Shown here one piece after another: positions 36,285 through 50,300 of a stretch of 64,000 bases of DNA (positions are counted from its first letter, which is position 1; each line of letters opens with the position of its first letter). The notes below the pieces were generated by a model, which ran no database searches, was not told the origin of the DNA, and saw only the letters and a program-made list of their open reading frames with translations. The DNA comes from Trichosphaerium sp. ATCC 40318 (lineage: Eukaryota; Discosea; Flabellinia; Trichosidae). A program made the translations under genes and the position numbers. The DNA is taken from the NCBI GenBank assembly GCA_038496445.1, contig JALMLS010000590.1, positions 62,001 through 126,000 of the forward strand. The letters are read 5' to 3'.

Positions 36285-37083
36285 GCTTTAACATATAAGT
36301 TTGTATTGAGTAAAAAGTAATGCTTGTTAATAAACGGATACTAAACCAACTCGGCAAATTTTATTGTTGCACTCTGCGATATCTTAAAAGTATCCCAAAG
36401 GCCTGCCTGGAGAAATGTATTCAATATTTCAGTGGCTTGTAGTCGCGGTAGCAAAGGATGCCGGTCATTGTGTCTTGTTTACCATTGTAAGTTCGAGAGC
36501 TTCCTTCAAAGATGGTCAAAAGTTTGTGGAAATTGTAAAAAAGGCAAAAAAGACGGTTTTTACCGTTTCTTCCAAGCTTGTTTATTTACTTGATTGACCT
36601 TCTCACGACTTGTGTACTACCAAACAGCTACTGGACCGTGTAATACAAGCATTAATAAGGCAAGGCGACTTTTGAATAAGTTTGATAAACAGTCTTCTTT
36701 TTATGCTGAATTTAGGAAATCACGCTAATCGGCATTCATCGTCATGCTATAATAGAGTGCAAGCATGCGACTAATGTACCCTCATTGATTTACCAGTTTC
36801 AGCCTTTGAAACCACAAGGACCTTTAGCTTCACACTAGACCATAGCAACGGAAACGCCATACTATTGTCGCTACGTTAACGTGAGACCAAGAGTTGCTGG
36901 TACTTCAGTGGCTTTGTGTTGCACAAACAAAGTCACAAGCAACGCAACAACTACGTCCGTCAGAAAGTGGACAGAATTAACGGAAATATGGATAAAAACG
37001 AACCGAGAGATTCCATTCACTTAAAATAATTAAGTTTACAAATGATGAGTCAGCAGCAAAATTTTCTCATAACCTTACTCTAA
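36285..37083. other. Intergenic region
   Basis: About 800 bp. AATAAA near 36329 follows the Reeler gene. A 60-codon frame at 36417-36597 (MYSIFQWLVVAVAKDAG) has no recognised domain and is more likely 3' UTR or chance than a gene. Confidence 0.45.
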
Positions 37084-39004
37084 ATGGCCGAACCGGACTC
37101 ATTAAACCTTGACAATACCTGGGACGATGTCGTTGATGGCTTTTTCGCCTGGAACCACGACGAAGACTCCCAGAGCTCCACAAATGAACCTCTGTCACCT
37201 GCCAGCATTAACGTATTCAATAATGGCGTTGATTCTCTAGACGCTACACTAGAGTCTATGACGTCGTTTGGGGACTTACCAATGCCCCCTGTCGATCCTT
37301 ACGCTGTATCGCCAATTTATCCGGACTCTACGCCTAGTGAGTTTGGTGCAAACTTGATGGTGCCAAAAACTGAAATTAAAAGCGAACCAACGCATTTAAC
37401 ACAAAAACCGAAGCTTCCTCAAACATACGAATCAACCCTTGGCGATAAACGCCCGAAGAAACGTAAACGGGCCCAACCAGCCAACTCCCTTCCTGATCCT
37501 ACAAAAGTCGAAAACCTCAAAAAATATGAAGATCCTTTAATCGCTTCAGACTCTGTGACCTTCGGAGAGTTTGAAACAAAGCTCAGGTACATTTAACGTT
37601 TAATGTACTAAAAACCTTTATTAACATTCAGGACGAGTTAAAAACAAATTTATTCACTCTTTTGCTTTAGAAGTAGCCGAAAAATCTCCACTACAGAGGA
37701 TAAGCTCCTCAAGAGTATTAGACGTAAAATTAACAACAGAGAATCCGCGCGTAGATCGCGCGCAAACGCTAAGCAAAAAGTGTCTACACTTGAGCAAGAG
37801 ATTGAAAAACTAAAGGAAGATACATCAATCATGAAACAAGTACGTATCTATTAATACACGCGAGTAGTGTAAACACGCGTAGCAATATTTTTCTTTCAAA
37901 CAGTTTTGTATCGTTTTTCTTTTTGATCTAATACCTTCCTTTAGCGTTTGAGGCAACTCGAAGGTAGAAACGCAGCACTTGAAGGTGAATTGAACCACCA
38001 CAAGTCTATTGTGCGTAATAATCCAGCAATTCATCATTTATTTGAAGGATTTGCGTATGCGCATGCGTTATCGAAGAGCGAGGTACATATTTTTTTGTTT
38101 GAATTATGCGGGTGATAGTTAGCCCCACACATAACTTTTTTCGCCAAATTTTTTTTTTGAAATGAATTCTATGGTTACGCATGAAATTAACGTGTTGTTT
38201 TAGAAAATTCGCGCTGGTGCCCAATCTCTACTTGTATTCGCAGTTATCTTGTGTTTTGGACTCACCTGGGCTTTCCAAGCCAATCCTCAAGTGGCAATAC
38301 GTGATCGTGTACAAATTCCAACTGTAGCAGTACGTTACCTGCAAGCTTTTATAGCTTCTCCGCTAACATATTTTAATTAGGAATTTAACCCTTCAAATGG
38401 TGAAGGACGTGTTCTAGGTGGTGTAGGTGGTGCAAAATATCACCAAGCGAGTATGAATGCGCGGCGGATGTATGAAGAAATGGGTCCTGAGCAGATGTTA
38501 ACAACACAACAACTTTTACGCGCCCACACCTTAAAAATTCGTCAACAAAAAATGAAACAACAAAAATCCACAACAAAACTTGATGCAAGTGACGCCTCTA
38601 TCGTGACACAACCACTCAGACCTAAAATCAAGAATGTTACTTCCTTTGATTCTGTAAACCGTCAAGAAACTGGAGTTCAATCTGGAAACCAGCCTCAAGC
38701 ACAGAGCGATTTACCTCAACACCCTGAGATTAAGCAAGAGCCGATCGAGTCTCAAGCAGCACGTACAACCGAGGAGATTGCCCAAGCTCACGCGAGCGAA
38801 GCCAGTGCAGAATCTACGACCACTACAACAGCCCCAGATAGCACTACGACTACACCTGCGCTTTCTGATACATCCACTTCCACTAATTATGTAGTTGGAG
38901 AGCCCGTTGACGTTAGTCCTGACGATGTGGCTGTGCCTGTCGTTAAGATCATATCTGACGTACCCGAAGGCATGTTCCGTCGTGTTGTCCAAGTTCCAGC
39001 TTAG
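37084..39004 (+). CDS. Membrane-anchored bZIP transcription factor, second copy of the layout
   Basis: ATG at 37084 opens an acidic activation-type region (MAEPDSLNLDNTWDDVVDGF) with SP motifs and a basic NLS (KRPKKRKRAQ). After an intron at about 37587-37671 comes the bZIP: KSIRRKINNRESARRSRANAK with the N-x7-R core, then leucine heptads through two more exons. A transmembrane helix follows (SLLVFAVILCFGLTWAF, about 38225-38275). About 30 residues later GEGRVLGG offers an R-x-L-G site of the site-1 protease type. The long tail is Gln/Thr/Ser-rich (TTTTTAPDSTTTT) and would be lumenal. The layout is that of ATF6, CREB3 and plant bZIP28: an ER-stress factor freed by regulated proteolysis. Stop at 39002-39004. 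Confidence 0.85.
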
Positions 39005-39170
39005 GAAGCTTGCGATAATGTGTTTGTAAATAATAAAGACTTAGATACTTTTTTTTCCATAAACTCGTGTACAGTCGTTCAAACTCAACAATCAGGTTTT
39101 GTAAGAACTGTTTTAACTTTTTACTTTTTTTTTTTTTGAACTTTTTGTTGACTTTGGGTGATTTCTCGTC

Positions 39171-40264
39171 ATGGGCACAAAACAATCAACAGAGCAAGTT
39201 TGTGAGCCTTCAATGCAATATTCGCGTCACGTTGGGAAGAAGTTAGACAAAAACGGCCAGTTTACAACATATCATGGTAATTCAGCCTGTTTGTCATTTC
39301 ATGAGCTAACGTGCGTTTCTAAGGTGTCACAGTCGTTTGCGATGTAACTGAAGAGTGTAAATTAATGTATGACGCCCTAGTACGCGCTTATGAACGTATT
39401 AAACGTATGTAACAAGAAAAACCAGATAACGGTTTAAAAGTACAGTTAATCTTCTATCCTCTTAATCCACTCCAATAGAAAGTGATTTGGGCAAGTATTA
39501 CGCTCTTTTACCTCCATCAAGTTATCACATGACAGGCACGCGGATTTTTTGCTTTTTTTTTTTGCTTTGAAAGAAAAACTGAAAAAAAGGTTCCTTGTGT
39601 CTACAGTCACGTCTGCACTTTACGAAGCATTACTTCTTTTTTATCATTGCATTAGTAGTTAATACAGAAAGGTTTTTAGCTCCAATGTAGCTACTTGCAT
39701 ACTTGTTTTGAACAACCAAAAACGTTTGTACTTATGTTTTTTGTATAATCAGTGTTCGATGTTATGACGCTTGAAACAAAGCAAAAGGATATCATTAAAT
39801 GGCAAAAAGCAGGTTTTGATGAAAAGACAACACTAGAGCAACTAGAAAAAGAAATGATTAATCGTACAAATGACATATTCAAGAAAGAATCAGAAGATCC
39901 TTCAACCTTCAAAATGAAAGTAAAAAATATTTTCATGTCACCTAACGGATGTATTGGCATTGACTTGGTTTCCGCTGACGAGGAATCAGAGAAGTCTATC
40001 AGAGCTTGGAGGTCAGTAATGGGACAAGCGAGTAAGATCCCAAACAGCGCATACTATAAATTCCATGTGACACTTGGGTATCCTTTCTTAATGTTAGACA
40101 AGGAAAGATTTGATGAGGTGACAAAATTACGTAATGCTGTCTTTGCAGAGTTCAAGGATGTTGGTGTCATCACGGTGACAAAGCCAAGATTAGCTTTTTT
40201 TAAAGATATGACAGATTTCTGTGATAAACCTTCGTATGAGAGAGTAATAGATGCAAAAGAATAA
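39171..40264 (+). CDS. DUF1868-type 2H phosphoesterase
   Basis: ATG at 39171 (MGTKQSTEQVCEPSMQYSRH). Exons are joined at about 39275-39324, 39403-39478 and 39536-39751. The third intron appears to start with GC rather than GT: only that splice gives SSYHMT followed directly by VFDVMT, the conserved YHMTVFD of the family. The two catalytic H-x-T motifs of 2H (LigT-like) phosphoesterases are then HMT in exon 3 and HVT in KFHVTLGYPF in exon 4. Such enzymes open 2',3'-cyclic phosphates or process RNA ends and nucleotides. DUF1868 members are known in fungi, bacteria and protists, and their substrate is unsettled. Length is about 285 residues. Confidence 0.8.
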
Positions 40265-41373
40265 CTGTATTTTTTGTATTTAGTACGTCGACGACAAAAC
40301 AATTTTAACATCATTTAAATCATGTTAATAAACAAATACTTGCTTTTGTTTATTGGTAAAGTTTTGAACCACTTCAATTCTCAGTGTAAACACATACATT
40401 TGTACGCCCTCAGCAAGCCTTTGTTTAAGTGTAGAAGCAAGAAGTGGTAACATGCTAATCCTGATTCCGTTTCATACACTCTCAAAGATGGTAGCGCGTT
40501 TTTAAGCTTGTTTAATTGTTCACGTGATACTTTTCATATCTGCATCCTGTACGCATTGTATACCCCTTCTCCGACAAGCGCCAGTATAGAAAGGCGTGAC
40601 AACGACGACAATTTTCAATGGCATAATCAGTAATGTTATGCTCCATGATAAATCCAATGTTGCCAAATATATTCAGCCTTTAAATTCTTCCACTATTTTC
40701 CGAGGATTTTAGTGCATTCTCTTGAACCCTCAGCATAGCGGGTTACCTGAAAATGGAATGAATGATCTCAATGAGACGAGTGCTATTGACTCAATACATG
40801 AGTCGATAACAGATGCCACATGTGTCACGAAAGGAAACTTTTCCGTGAAATAGTTTACTGAGCCTGCATTCTTTAATACGACAGTACCATGGTTAATACC
40901 GAGTAAGCACCAATCTATTGGGGCGTTTGGTTGTTATTGGAGCTTCGTAGCGTTAGATAAGCAACAAAACATAGTTTAAAAAGTAGAAGGCGTAGAACTG
41001 TTACTGCGTAAATACCAACCTAGTAGCTACGCATCTGTTATCTTTTGAGTGTGACTTGTCCTTTTTAGGGATATAGGGCGTCATCAGGATGACAGTTAAA
41101 CGTAGTATTACAGATCTTCAAGCAACAAAAGTTAGCAATAGCGTGAGGCCTAAAGCGACCGAATATGTGTTGAAAGCTTGACTTTTTTGTACTAATGTCG
41201 TTTAGCACTTTACAATTGATACACGTAAGCGCGCACTAGCCCTTTTGTGAGATGCAACGCGATTTTACAAGTGTAAACAGAAATCAATAGCGTTTTTATT
41301 GTTTATTGTACGTTGTACGCTGTAGTTGTGATAACTGATACTCTTTTTGAGGAGTGTAAACGAGTCTTTTTAA
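40265..41373. other. Intergenic region
   Basis: About 1.1 kb, the longest gene-free stretch. It has no frame above 60 codons that looks coding, a CACGTGAT at 40521-40528, and TA-rich sequence before the giant gene. I looked for tRNA arms, snoRNA boxes and repeats and found none convincing. Confidence 0.45.
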
Positions 41374-44300
41374 ATGATGGAAACAAATACAGACCAGGCG
41401 TCGGGAACGTCTCGTGCTGTACAGTTTCATCAGCTAGAGTCCAGCTGGACTCAATGTTTAGTTGCTGTACGTATTTTTTTTGTTAAACTTTTTCCAACGC
41501 CTATCCTACGCGCGTGGGTGTCTCTAGAATGTTTGTAACTCTTATTTTCTTACGCTCTACATTTAAGATAGCTTCACAAGACAATCGCTCCATTACAACC
41601 TCACCAAAGATAGCAGATCGCTGTACAAAGTTTTTCAAGCAACTAGTCTCAATGAATTTCGTGTTGGAGAATTGTCTTGGTAAAAAATCAGCCTGTGATA
41701 TTGTACGTTATTTATTCTACAACACAAATAAACTCTCTTGTATTTTTGTGTTTCCCAAAGTGACACTTTCTCAAAAAAAAATTCGAAAAAAAAACGGTGA
41801 AAAAGGTGTCACTTTTTGTTTAGTGTCATTTTTTTGGATTTAGTTTGATTGTTATTATAGCTTCATGGTGTTCTAAAGGAACATCCGGATTGGGTAATAC
41901 GGGATTATCCTTATTTAACTTATCTAACTGATGCGTTGTACCATGGTAGCTCAGAGGAGGTATGTTACTTTTTTTTTTTTTTGGGTTTGGGTAACGGATT
42001 TTTTTTTGCGCTTCAGGTGAAGGAACAGCTTCAGTTATTTCAAGGAGTGAACCTAGATAAAGATCAAACATTATTACAGTGTTATCGCGCAAATAAAGAT
42101 CTATTCAAGAAGTTTAAGGCACGATTTTGTTAATATCTTCTTTTTTTAGTAAAATGTGAAACTTCGGCGTTTCTTTTTGCCGTTTGTCGTATTTGATGTG
42201 TTACTTTTATATTATTATTAACTGTTGATATCAGGGTATTATATTTAATAAGGCGTATGCTGAAATTAAGAGAAAGACATTCTTCAAATGGAAGAACAAA
42301 GATGCTCTTGTACTCAAGTTCCAATCTTTTTGTATTATCGGTAAAATACTCGCCATAGAACACCATGGCACCTCGTAAGTTATACTATATGCTTCCTCTC
42401 AATGTGTTTATTATATTAAGATAGTTTTTAGGAACTCTGATTTGGTGTCAAACTGGAAACGTTTTCTTTTGTCTGCAAACATTGACGATTTGGATATTAT
42501 TCTCTATGAAATTTACCCTGATAGCACTGACAAGTTATCTGCTATACATATTGATAAAGATGTACTGGATTTAATAATAGATAAAATTATTAGTAGTAGC
42601 AAAAAGGTACACAACAAAGACATACACAAAGGAGTGTTGTCATGACAAGAAAAAAAAACCAATTAAATTTTTTAGAATGTGATTGGATGGTTACATAAAT
42701 TGCTTCATGCTTTTCCAGTCAGGTTGACACTTGTCACTGTACAGAAGATAATGGGATTTTTGAATGGTAATATCATCTACTAGTTATAATATACTGTGCT
42801 ATATTTATGATTTGTTAAATGTAGATTACTCAGCAAGAGGGATGAAAGGAATGGAGAATGATGAACTTGATCATTTTTTTACTGTAATGGGAAAATGCTA
42901 CACTTTTGCGAAAAAAGTGAGTCGCGACATTGACAGTATTCTTGATTTCCTCATCACACAGATCAGCAGTAAGGCCAAAGTTCGGTACGTAGTTAACTAT
43001 GTATAAAGTGAAAATACTAAATACTTGATAGCCGTATATGTGAGTCATTGGCAAGAGCTGACGTTGAAGCAATTTCGAGCAAGTTTTCTCAAATTCTAAA
43101 AGTAAATATTACACAATCCAAGACAGCAAGCAATTATGTACCTGAGGTAATACAAGAGCTTCTACAGATGCGTGTTATAGTAGTCAAGGATGTACATGAC
43201 TATTTACAAGTAAGTAAAACATTGATCTCATGACCTACCTATTGTATTGTTCTAACTTAACCATTAGGCGATGTCCTTCGACTTAGCATGCGCAAAAGCT
43301 ACTATAGTAGATCTAGCACCATTACTAGATATTGTATTCTCTGACAAGGAGTTTATAAAAGCCTTTGAGGCTAACTACCATTGCCAATTATTCGGCCTTT
43401 GTTTGGTCAAGTACTTTACGGCGATTATTGGTTCTCAGGTACTTTTAATACTTCCCTATTTGTTCTCCTAATGACCGCTTTCAGGTGGATCCCACATCAC
43501 AACCCTGGCGATTTCGTAGCTTCTTACAAGACGTTCTTGTTTTGCCTTCAAGATGCACACACTTTGCGGGTCTCTTCGAGCCTTCAGCTAAGGAGTTTTT
43601 CGTAGCTGAGTTCAGGAAGTATATGGTAAGATTGCCTGCATTTACCGTGCTTAACGACAATTCTAGGTTGACCCTATTGTGTTTCATGAAAGCGTAGCAA
43701 CGTGTAGTTTCTTTACAAAATTGAGAGACTATAGGAAGAAAGCAACTAATCTATACTCAGTCATGCTTGAAGCCTTGGTACGATTAAACAGACTCATATA
43801 AACTTGTTGTAACATTAATGTAGGTTGATGTTATTGTTACATGGCATACCACACCTCAAACACCTCTTTTTATAGACCCAAGAAAGCAACATATAAATGA
43901 CCTTATTGAATGGTTGAAAAAGTACCAAATTGACTCAAAGAGTATCCTTAAGGATCATAAATTCGTTTTGAAGTACCTTATGCCTTGCGCTTGGGACTTT
44001 GCAACGATGGATATTGAATTATTAGAGCCTCCTGACTTGATGATCTTTTTCCGTGCACATGACGTCCTCGTAGAAGGACAAAAGCAATCTTCGACGCTCA
44101 AAGGATACACAGATTATTGCAGCAAGATATGGTCGGTACGTACCAAAACCTAACGAACTTACTACTTCAAAGTGGAGTAGAAGAAAACGGAAGACTTTTT
44201 TTTTTTTTACAAACTCCGAAACAATCGCCATAAAAAGCTGAAAATTTTCGCATGAGTGTTCACGTGGGATATAAAACACTACCTCGTTAGTAGACACCTA

Positions 44301-47300
44301 TACTAATTCGCCATGCCTTTTGGACTACCTCCAAGTGCCCATTGTAGTTTTTTATATTTTTGGGACCAAATAACGCTTTACTCACGTGACTGCCTAGTTC
44401 GTTAATACAGATTTAAAAGAAATGAAAGCAAGATTCGAGAATCGCCAAGTAACGAAAAAAGAAGCGCGCAAAGCACATGAGAATCTAGCCATTCTAGAGG
44501 AGAACTACGGACGATACTCTAAGAATATTATTTCAGCGAGTGATGTTGCGGACTGTTTAGCTTTATTTGAACAACTTGATACCGAAATGGATAACATCAG
44601 ACTACTACTTTATTGGTTACAACCAAGAGGCACGAAAACCGTTTTTTTGATTACCTTAGAGCACATTTCGTGTTGTCCTTTGATTTCCACATTCTTGGTT
44701 TTAACATAAGCTTTAGGCGTTGCGCGAACATCAGAACTTATTGGAAAGCTTGAGAATATAGAACAAATGAGCTTTGTAATAGTTAACATGAAGAATGCAA
44801 TTGAAGAACTAAACGAAGACCTTGAGGACCTTGAGCCTATTAGGGAGTTCCTCTTATACTTTTTAAGCCATGAAAGTAGTATATTCGAATACTATTGCTC
44901 CAAAGAACTCGATGTCTTTTGCAACAATGAAGTAATATCCATTTATCATAATTCCAAGCTAACTATGGACCTAGAATGTGACACTCAAAGAAATCTGTGC
45001 TGCTGTTGAAAAAACACGTGATAAGCTCAAGGAACTTGTAACAGATGATCAACTACCTTTATCAAAGCTAGATCCTATTGTAGAGCTTCTAAAAGGTTTT
45101 TACGGAGTCAAGAGCGAACACGAACTTGACTGCATGTACGTCAATATCCATTATTTCAGTTTTCAACTTTGCTCATATTTCTTTTAGTTTAATGGCGCCG
45201 TACTCGGGATACATCATCCCACAGAACCTTAAAACATTATTGCCATTAGTTTTTAAGCTCCTGCGCTACTGTTCCATTCTACCAGCATTAGTTGAGGTAC
45301 CACAAAGGTCTAGAAGTTAAGTGGTTAAAAATTGTTTTTAGGTTGTGACTATGTACGAGCTTACTGGAGTTCTTGAGGATCCTGCCTTTGATGAGCTCCA
45401 AAATATTGCTCATGAGCTTTCTCAACGTCATAATATCCGTGTTTGTGATGTACCTCGTTATCTAAGCGATATTACAAAGCTGATAAAGAAGGATCTGACT
45501 GATGAGCATTTATCACTTCTCGAATACACAAAGGAAGCCAAAGAATTGGTTATATTCTTGTTGAAACTAAAGCAAGATGGATCATTTAAGGAGCAATACA
45601 ACCATGTCATACATCAGCTACAAGGGCGTAAATATGACTCAAGTCTAATGAAAGATTTGTTCATGGCTTACAGCTTTGTGAGACCATTTCTAAATGCTGA
45701 GTACAACCTTACAAAAGTCATCGAAAAAGTAGACGTTACAAATCAGGATGACCTTGAAGCCTTGAGGTACAGTGTTACACAAAATTCTACTTGTTGTTTC
45801 GCTTGTCACCGTTTTATTATTGACATGTTGTGTTTAGGAATGCAGCTAAGAATGTTGAAGAAATAGAGAGTTGGTTCCGTAAAGGTAGCAAGATGGAGAA
45901 TATCTTGTACAAACTAGAAGATATTATGGAAAAGGGATGGTATGAAAGTCACCTGCAGAACTGGAAGCGAGGACGATCATGGTTATCTATCAAGTACAAA
46001 ATTGCTCATGGAAAAGAAATCATCTTTGAGGAGCAAGAGCTTGTTGAACTTCAGGCACGTGCCACCCTTTTTTTTCTTTTTCTTTTTCTTTGGTTTTTGT
46101 TTGAGTCATTGCGGCGAATTTCTTATTGGTATACAGGGACTACTTGCCACTCCCGGTAATGACTTGGATACAAAGCACTTGCAAAATATCAAGAACTTTA
46201 TTCGCATTCACAGTTTGATGAAAGACATACATTCTTTGAGGCTTAATCTCGAAAAGACAGGTATGTATTCCAACATGGCATGTTTATCTAATAATCTTAA
46301 GGACATCCTCACTATCAGGATACTAGTGAGCCTCACGTTTCTGTGCAAAAGTGTCTTGATGCTTCTTTTCTAAAGCAACTGAAACATCAACTGAAGGTTG
46401 ACATGGAGAAATGGGAGAAACAGCTACTATTACTATACAAAACCTACCCAAGGCTTCTCCTATTCAATAGCCGGTACCTATGACTTGACTTCAAAGGCGT
46501 CTAATCCAAACTCATAGAGAGATACTTATGATGTTGTCACTACTGGAAGATGCCAGAAAAGAAAAGCATGAAGAAGATGACGCTTCAACAAGAACTTACA
46601 TGTGGACTCCTTTAGCTTCTTACGCAACATGTGCTTTTCCTGAATTGGGGTGTGTTGATCACATTCAAGTTATTCGTGCTATAAAGGTATTGAACAAAGC
46701 AAGACCAGATGATGACAAAAGAGATATCACGCTCGTTTGTGACTTTTTGCAGTCGTTAGAAAAGTGCCTCAAATTGAAGCTCAAGGTACCTTTTTTAAAC
46801 TTATCATAGCGTATCTAACCCACTTTAGGCTTCTTCAGTAAGACTCAAGAGCAGACATAGTAGAAAGGTGGCTACTAAAGTACCTTATGTTGTATTACTG
46901 CCAAAAGGATCTTCAGAGAACAGCTTGGTACAAGTTACGTTGATGACAGTGTTCCCTGAGAAGCCACCTGGCTACTGTCAAATTCTATGGTGCGAATAAA
47001 AAATCAATGATAACGTCAGTTGCATGCTAAGTGAGTTCTATAGGTGCTCTGCAACAACTTCAGCAGCTGAGCTCGATATCTTTCTCCACAGAGTTCGCGT
47101 GTATGACAATCTAGAATACGCGATAATGGAAGTCAACTTGCTGCATCCTTCAATGCGTGAGACGCTTTGGAAGTTCTGTGTTGATGCAACAAAGAAAAAA
47201 ATGAGCGTACCATTGTGTCTTGTATTTTCTGAGAACACAAGTGTTGATATCTTTGCCTTCTTAGATGTAAAGACAGCAGTTACGCCTACACCAGGCGCTG

Positions 47301-50300
47301 AGAAGAAGGTACAGTAACTAATTGGTTGCATTGTAACTCACCTTTATCTCAATAGCTGCGCAGAAACCTACTTGATAGGAAGTACGCTCGCGGTATTCTG
47401 GGCGTTAAGTACATCGCTGGAGAGCCTGGTGACGGTAAGTCACATACTGCAAAGGAAACTATGAAATTGCGTGCACAAACGAATGCTTTATCGAGTACAA
47501 TCTGTACTATAAGTCTCAATGAGGATTTCACTGTTGGACAGTTTATTAAGCAAATAACGAATCACAAGGATGATATTTACAAGCGTGTTGCAAGGGTACA
47601 AACTAGTTTGTCCTTGGACATTTTGTTTACTGACTGGCTTCTTCCAGATAGAAAAGAGTGGTTGGGAAACTTGGGATGAACACGAACCTACCAGGCTTCC
47701 ACCAAGGTTACCTATTTCATATGATTTCTCACGTGATAGATTGGAGCAAATTGGAAATCAAATGCTTGAAGAGGCACACTTATTTGAAATTACAAAAGAA
47801 ATATCGAATCGTGTTAACTCTGAAATAGGCTAAGGGCTCGTATTCACCACTTCGTACTAAAGGGCGATCTACATCGATTGCAGATGATGCTCCTGTACCT
47901 CTACAATCATTCAAACGCGAATCTAATATCGTAGATGATGGATTTGGTAAGCACCATATCAACACTTTTTTTTGAGTTGACTTTATGTACTAGATTCAAA
48001 GTTAAGGGAGACTATAACACCGTTTATATTCGTTCATTTTAATATTTCCTGTTTTGCACCAATGAAGCGGTTAAACCGTTTCTTGTTTGATCTACTTATT
48101 TGTGGTATTGTAAGCGATCCAAGTACCGGAATGATATTCTCTTTACCTGACAACACATCATGGAGATTCGTTGTAGAAGTTCCAAATAAGAGACCAGGTG
48201 TATGTTGTTTGATTACGTACACAAACATGTCAACTTACTGCTCATGTTAGGAAATATATAGCGATGATTATGGCGTTGACGCACGTCTACCAATAGTCAA
48301 ATATGTAGGCACAGAAACTGTTGTCAAAGGTGACTTTCCAAGGTTTATTGTACGTGCCCTTTTTTTTTAAATCTTATGAGTTCATCAGTTGTTAATTCAT
48401 TTATAGATTGGGGCTGAAGCAATTAGAGTCCTTTCAATTCATAGGACTGTACGCTTACGTGCAGACAACAGCACCAAAAATCCTCGCCCAAGAGCGAAGT
48501 ATAAAGGGTTAGTTTTGTTACCTATGACCAAATGGTATTCTTCAATTATCTTAACAAGTTGTAGAAATCCAATCTCGCGGTGGTACCCTTGGAAGATTCC
48601 AACAGCAACAGAAGATCAATGTTACGAAGAATTGGACTGGATAGAGAAAAAATGGCTAAGCGAAGAGTTAAAACGTCGCAGAACGGCAAGGTAAAACATC
48701 TTTATAAGAAACAAGAAACTAAATTATTTCAAGCGCCACAAGCGCACATGATAGTGAGGAAGCATATCTGAACAGCTCAAGACCAATGCGTCGTTCTAAG
48801 CTACACCAAGCCCACTTTATTCGTTACATGGCTCAACGTCTAGATGAGCTCTCAGACCTCAACACTCTACTGAACAAAAACTTTGGATCAACGCTTGTTT
48901 TCCCTGATTACGAACACCTTGTTAACTTGATCATTGAAGAATCCTACTTTTTCTGCTCAAGGTATTACAGAGGCGGTAAGGTGAGTACAGTGACTGTGAT
49001 AAACAAGTACGGTATAAAGCCACCACCAGAGGATGAAGAGGATATTAAACGCCAAGTTGGTAACATCAACCAATACGTTCGCGTGATTGTACCTAAAGAA
49101 AAAGAGCTCTCAACACGCATGAAGAACCTTCTTTTTAAACAGTTAGCAATTAAACCAGCATCTACAGGAGCTCAAAAACAAGGTAATGCTATACTAGAGC
49201 TTCTTGGTATAGAGCTAGGAATCATTGAAAATGGAAAACCGAATGTCAAACTTATTTCTGAAATATTGGATGAAAATGAGTACATTATGACTTTAGACTT
49301 TGCTGTAAAAATGATACAACTCAACCAAAGACGTAAGAGTAGGATTCCAACAATCCTACAAGGTGAGACCGGTGTAGGAAAGGTAAGTAGCACAAAATCT
49401 TGATTTCCCAAACTCATTTGCCTCTTTTTTTTTAGACATTCCTGTTACAAGTTTATACAAAGCTTCTTAATGCTTCGAACTCTCTTCAAGCTGATATACC
49501 AGAGAAGCAATATGAGTTCTTGCTAAATACTGTATTGGACATTGAGACGTATCGCAAGAAGATTAAGAAATCTCAGTATGATGAGATTAAACATAAACTT
49601 GAAGTACTTCGTTACCAAGTAAAACATAAGTGGCAAGAAGGTGTTGCTTCTGGATGGGCAAATGTTGAAAAGCGGTTTTTGATGCTTAATATCATAAAGA
49701 GCTTTGAGCTTGATAAAGATGTTAAAAGACTTGTTTTACAACGTGATTGCGTTGACTGGAAACGATTTGTGTCAAACCAGCTCGTCAGAAATCCTTTCCT
49801 TATTCCATCACCAGGTGACTCATTTTTCTGTTCTTACTGTAGCATCTAATAACATCTCTTTGTAGAACTCCAGAGCGTCATGGATGAAGAACACACGCCA
49901 ATGAATGTGTTGAATATCACAAAGATTGTTCTTTTGCTTAAGGAGTTGGGAAGATTGAGAACAATGGACTTGTTCTTTAAGATACCTGTCCACTCTGCAT
50001 TAAGGTCTATGGATTTTATTGATCAGATAATACCAGTAAGCAAAAAGGCACAGAGATTGATTGGATTCAAGAACCTGACGTTTACTGTATTCTTGGATGA
50101 AGTGAACACTAGTTCTTGTCTTGGGCTGGTGCGTCAGAAATATAGTGAGTGGTAAATGTTTGTTGCTTACACGTGTTGATTTTTAGGTTAAAGAAATCAT
50201 TACAGACAATACGCTAAATGGACAACCTTTACCAACAAATATATTTTGGGTTGCTGCTATCAATCCTCATCGTATTTACTCCCCTGCGCATCCACATGAT

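Noticed and set aside
36417-36597. 60-codon hydrophobic/Lys frame as a small gene
   Set aside because: No homology-type motif, and it is located just after a polyadenylation-type signal. Kept only as part of the intergenic note.
40265-41373. Search for tRNA, snoRNA or transposon remnants in the largest gap
   Set aside because: No cloverleaf with GTTCRANNC, no C/D box pair, no terminal repeats and no reverse transcriptase or transposase motifs were found by eye.
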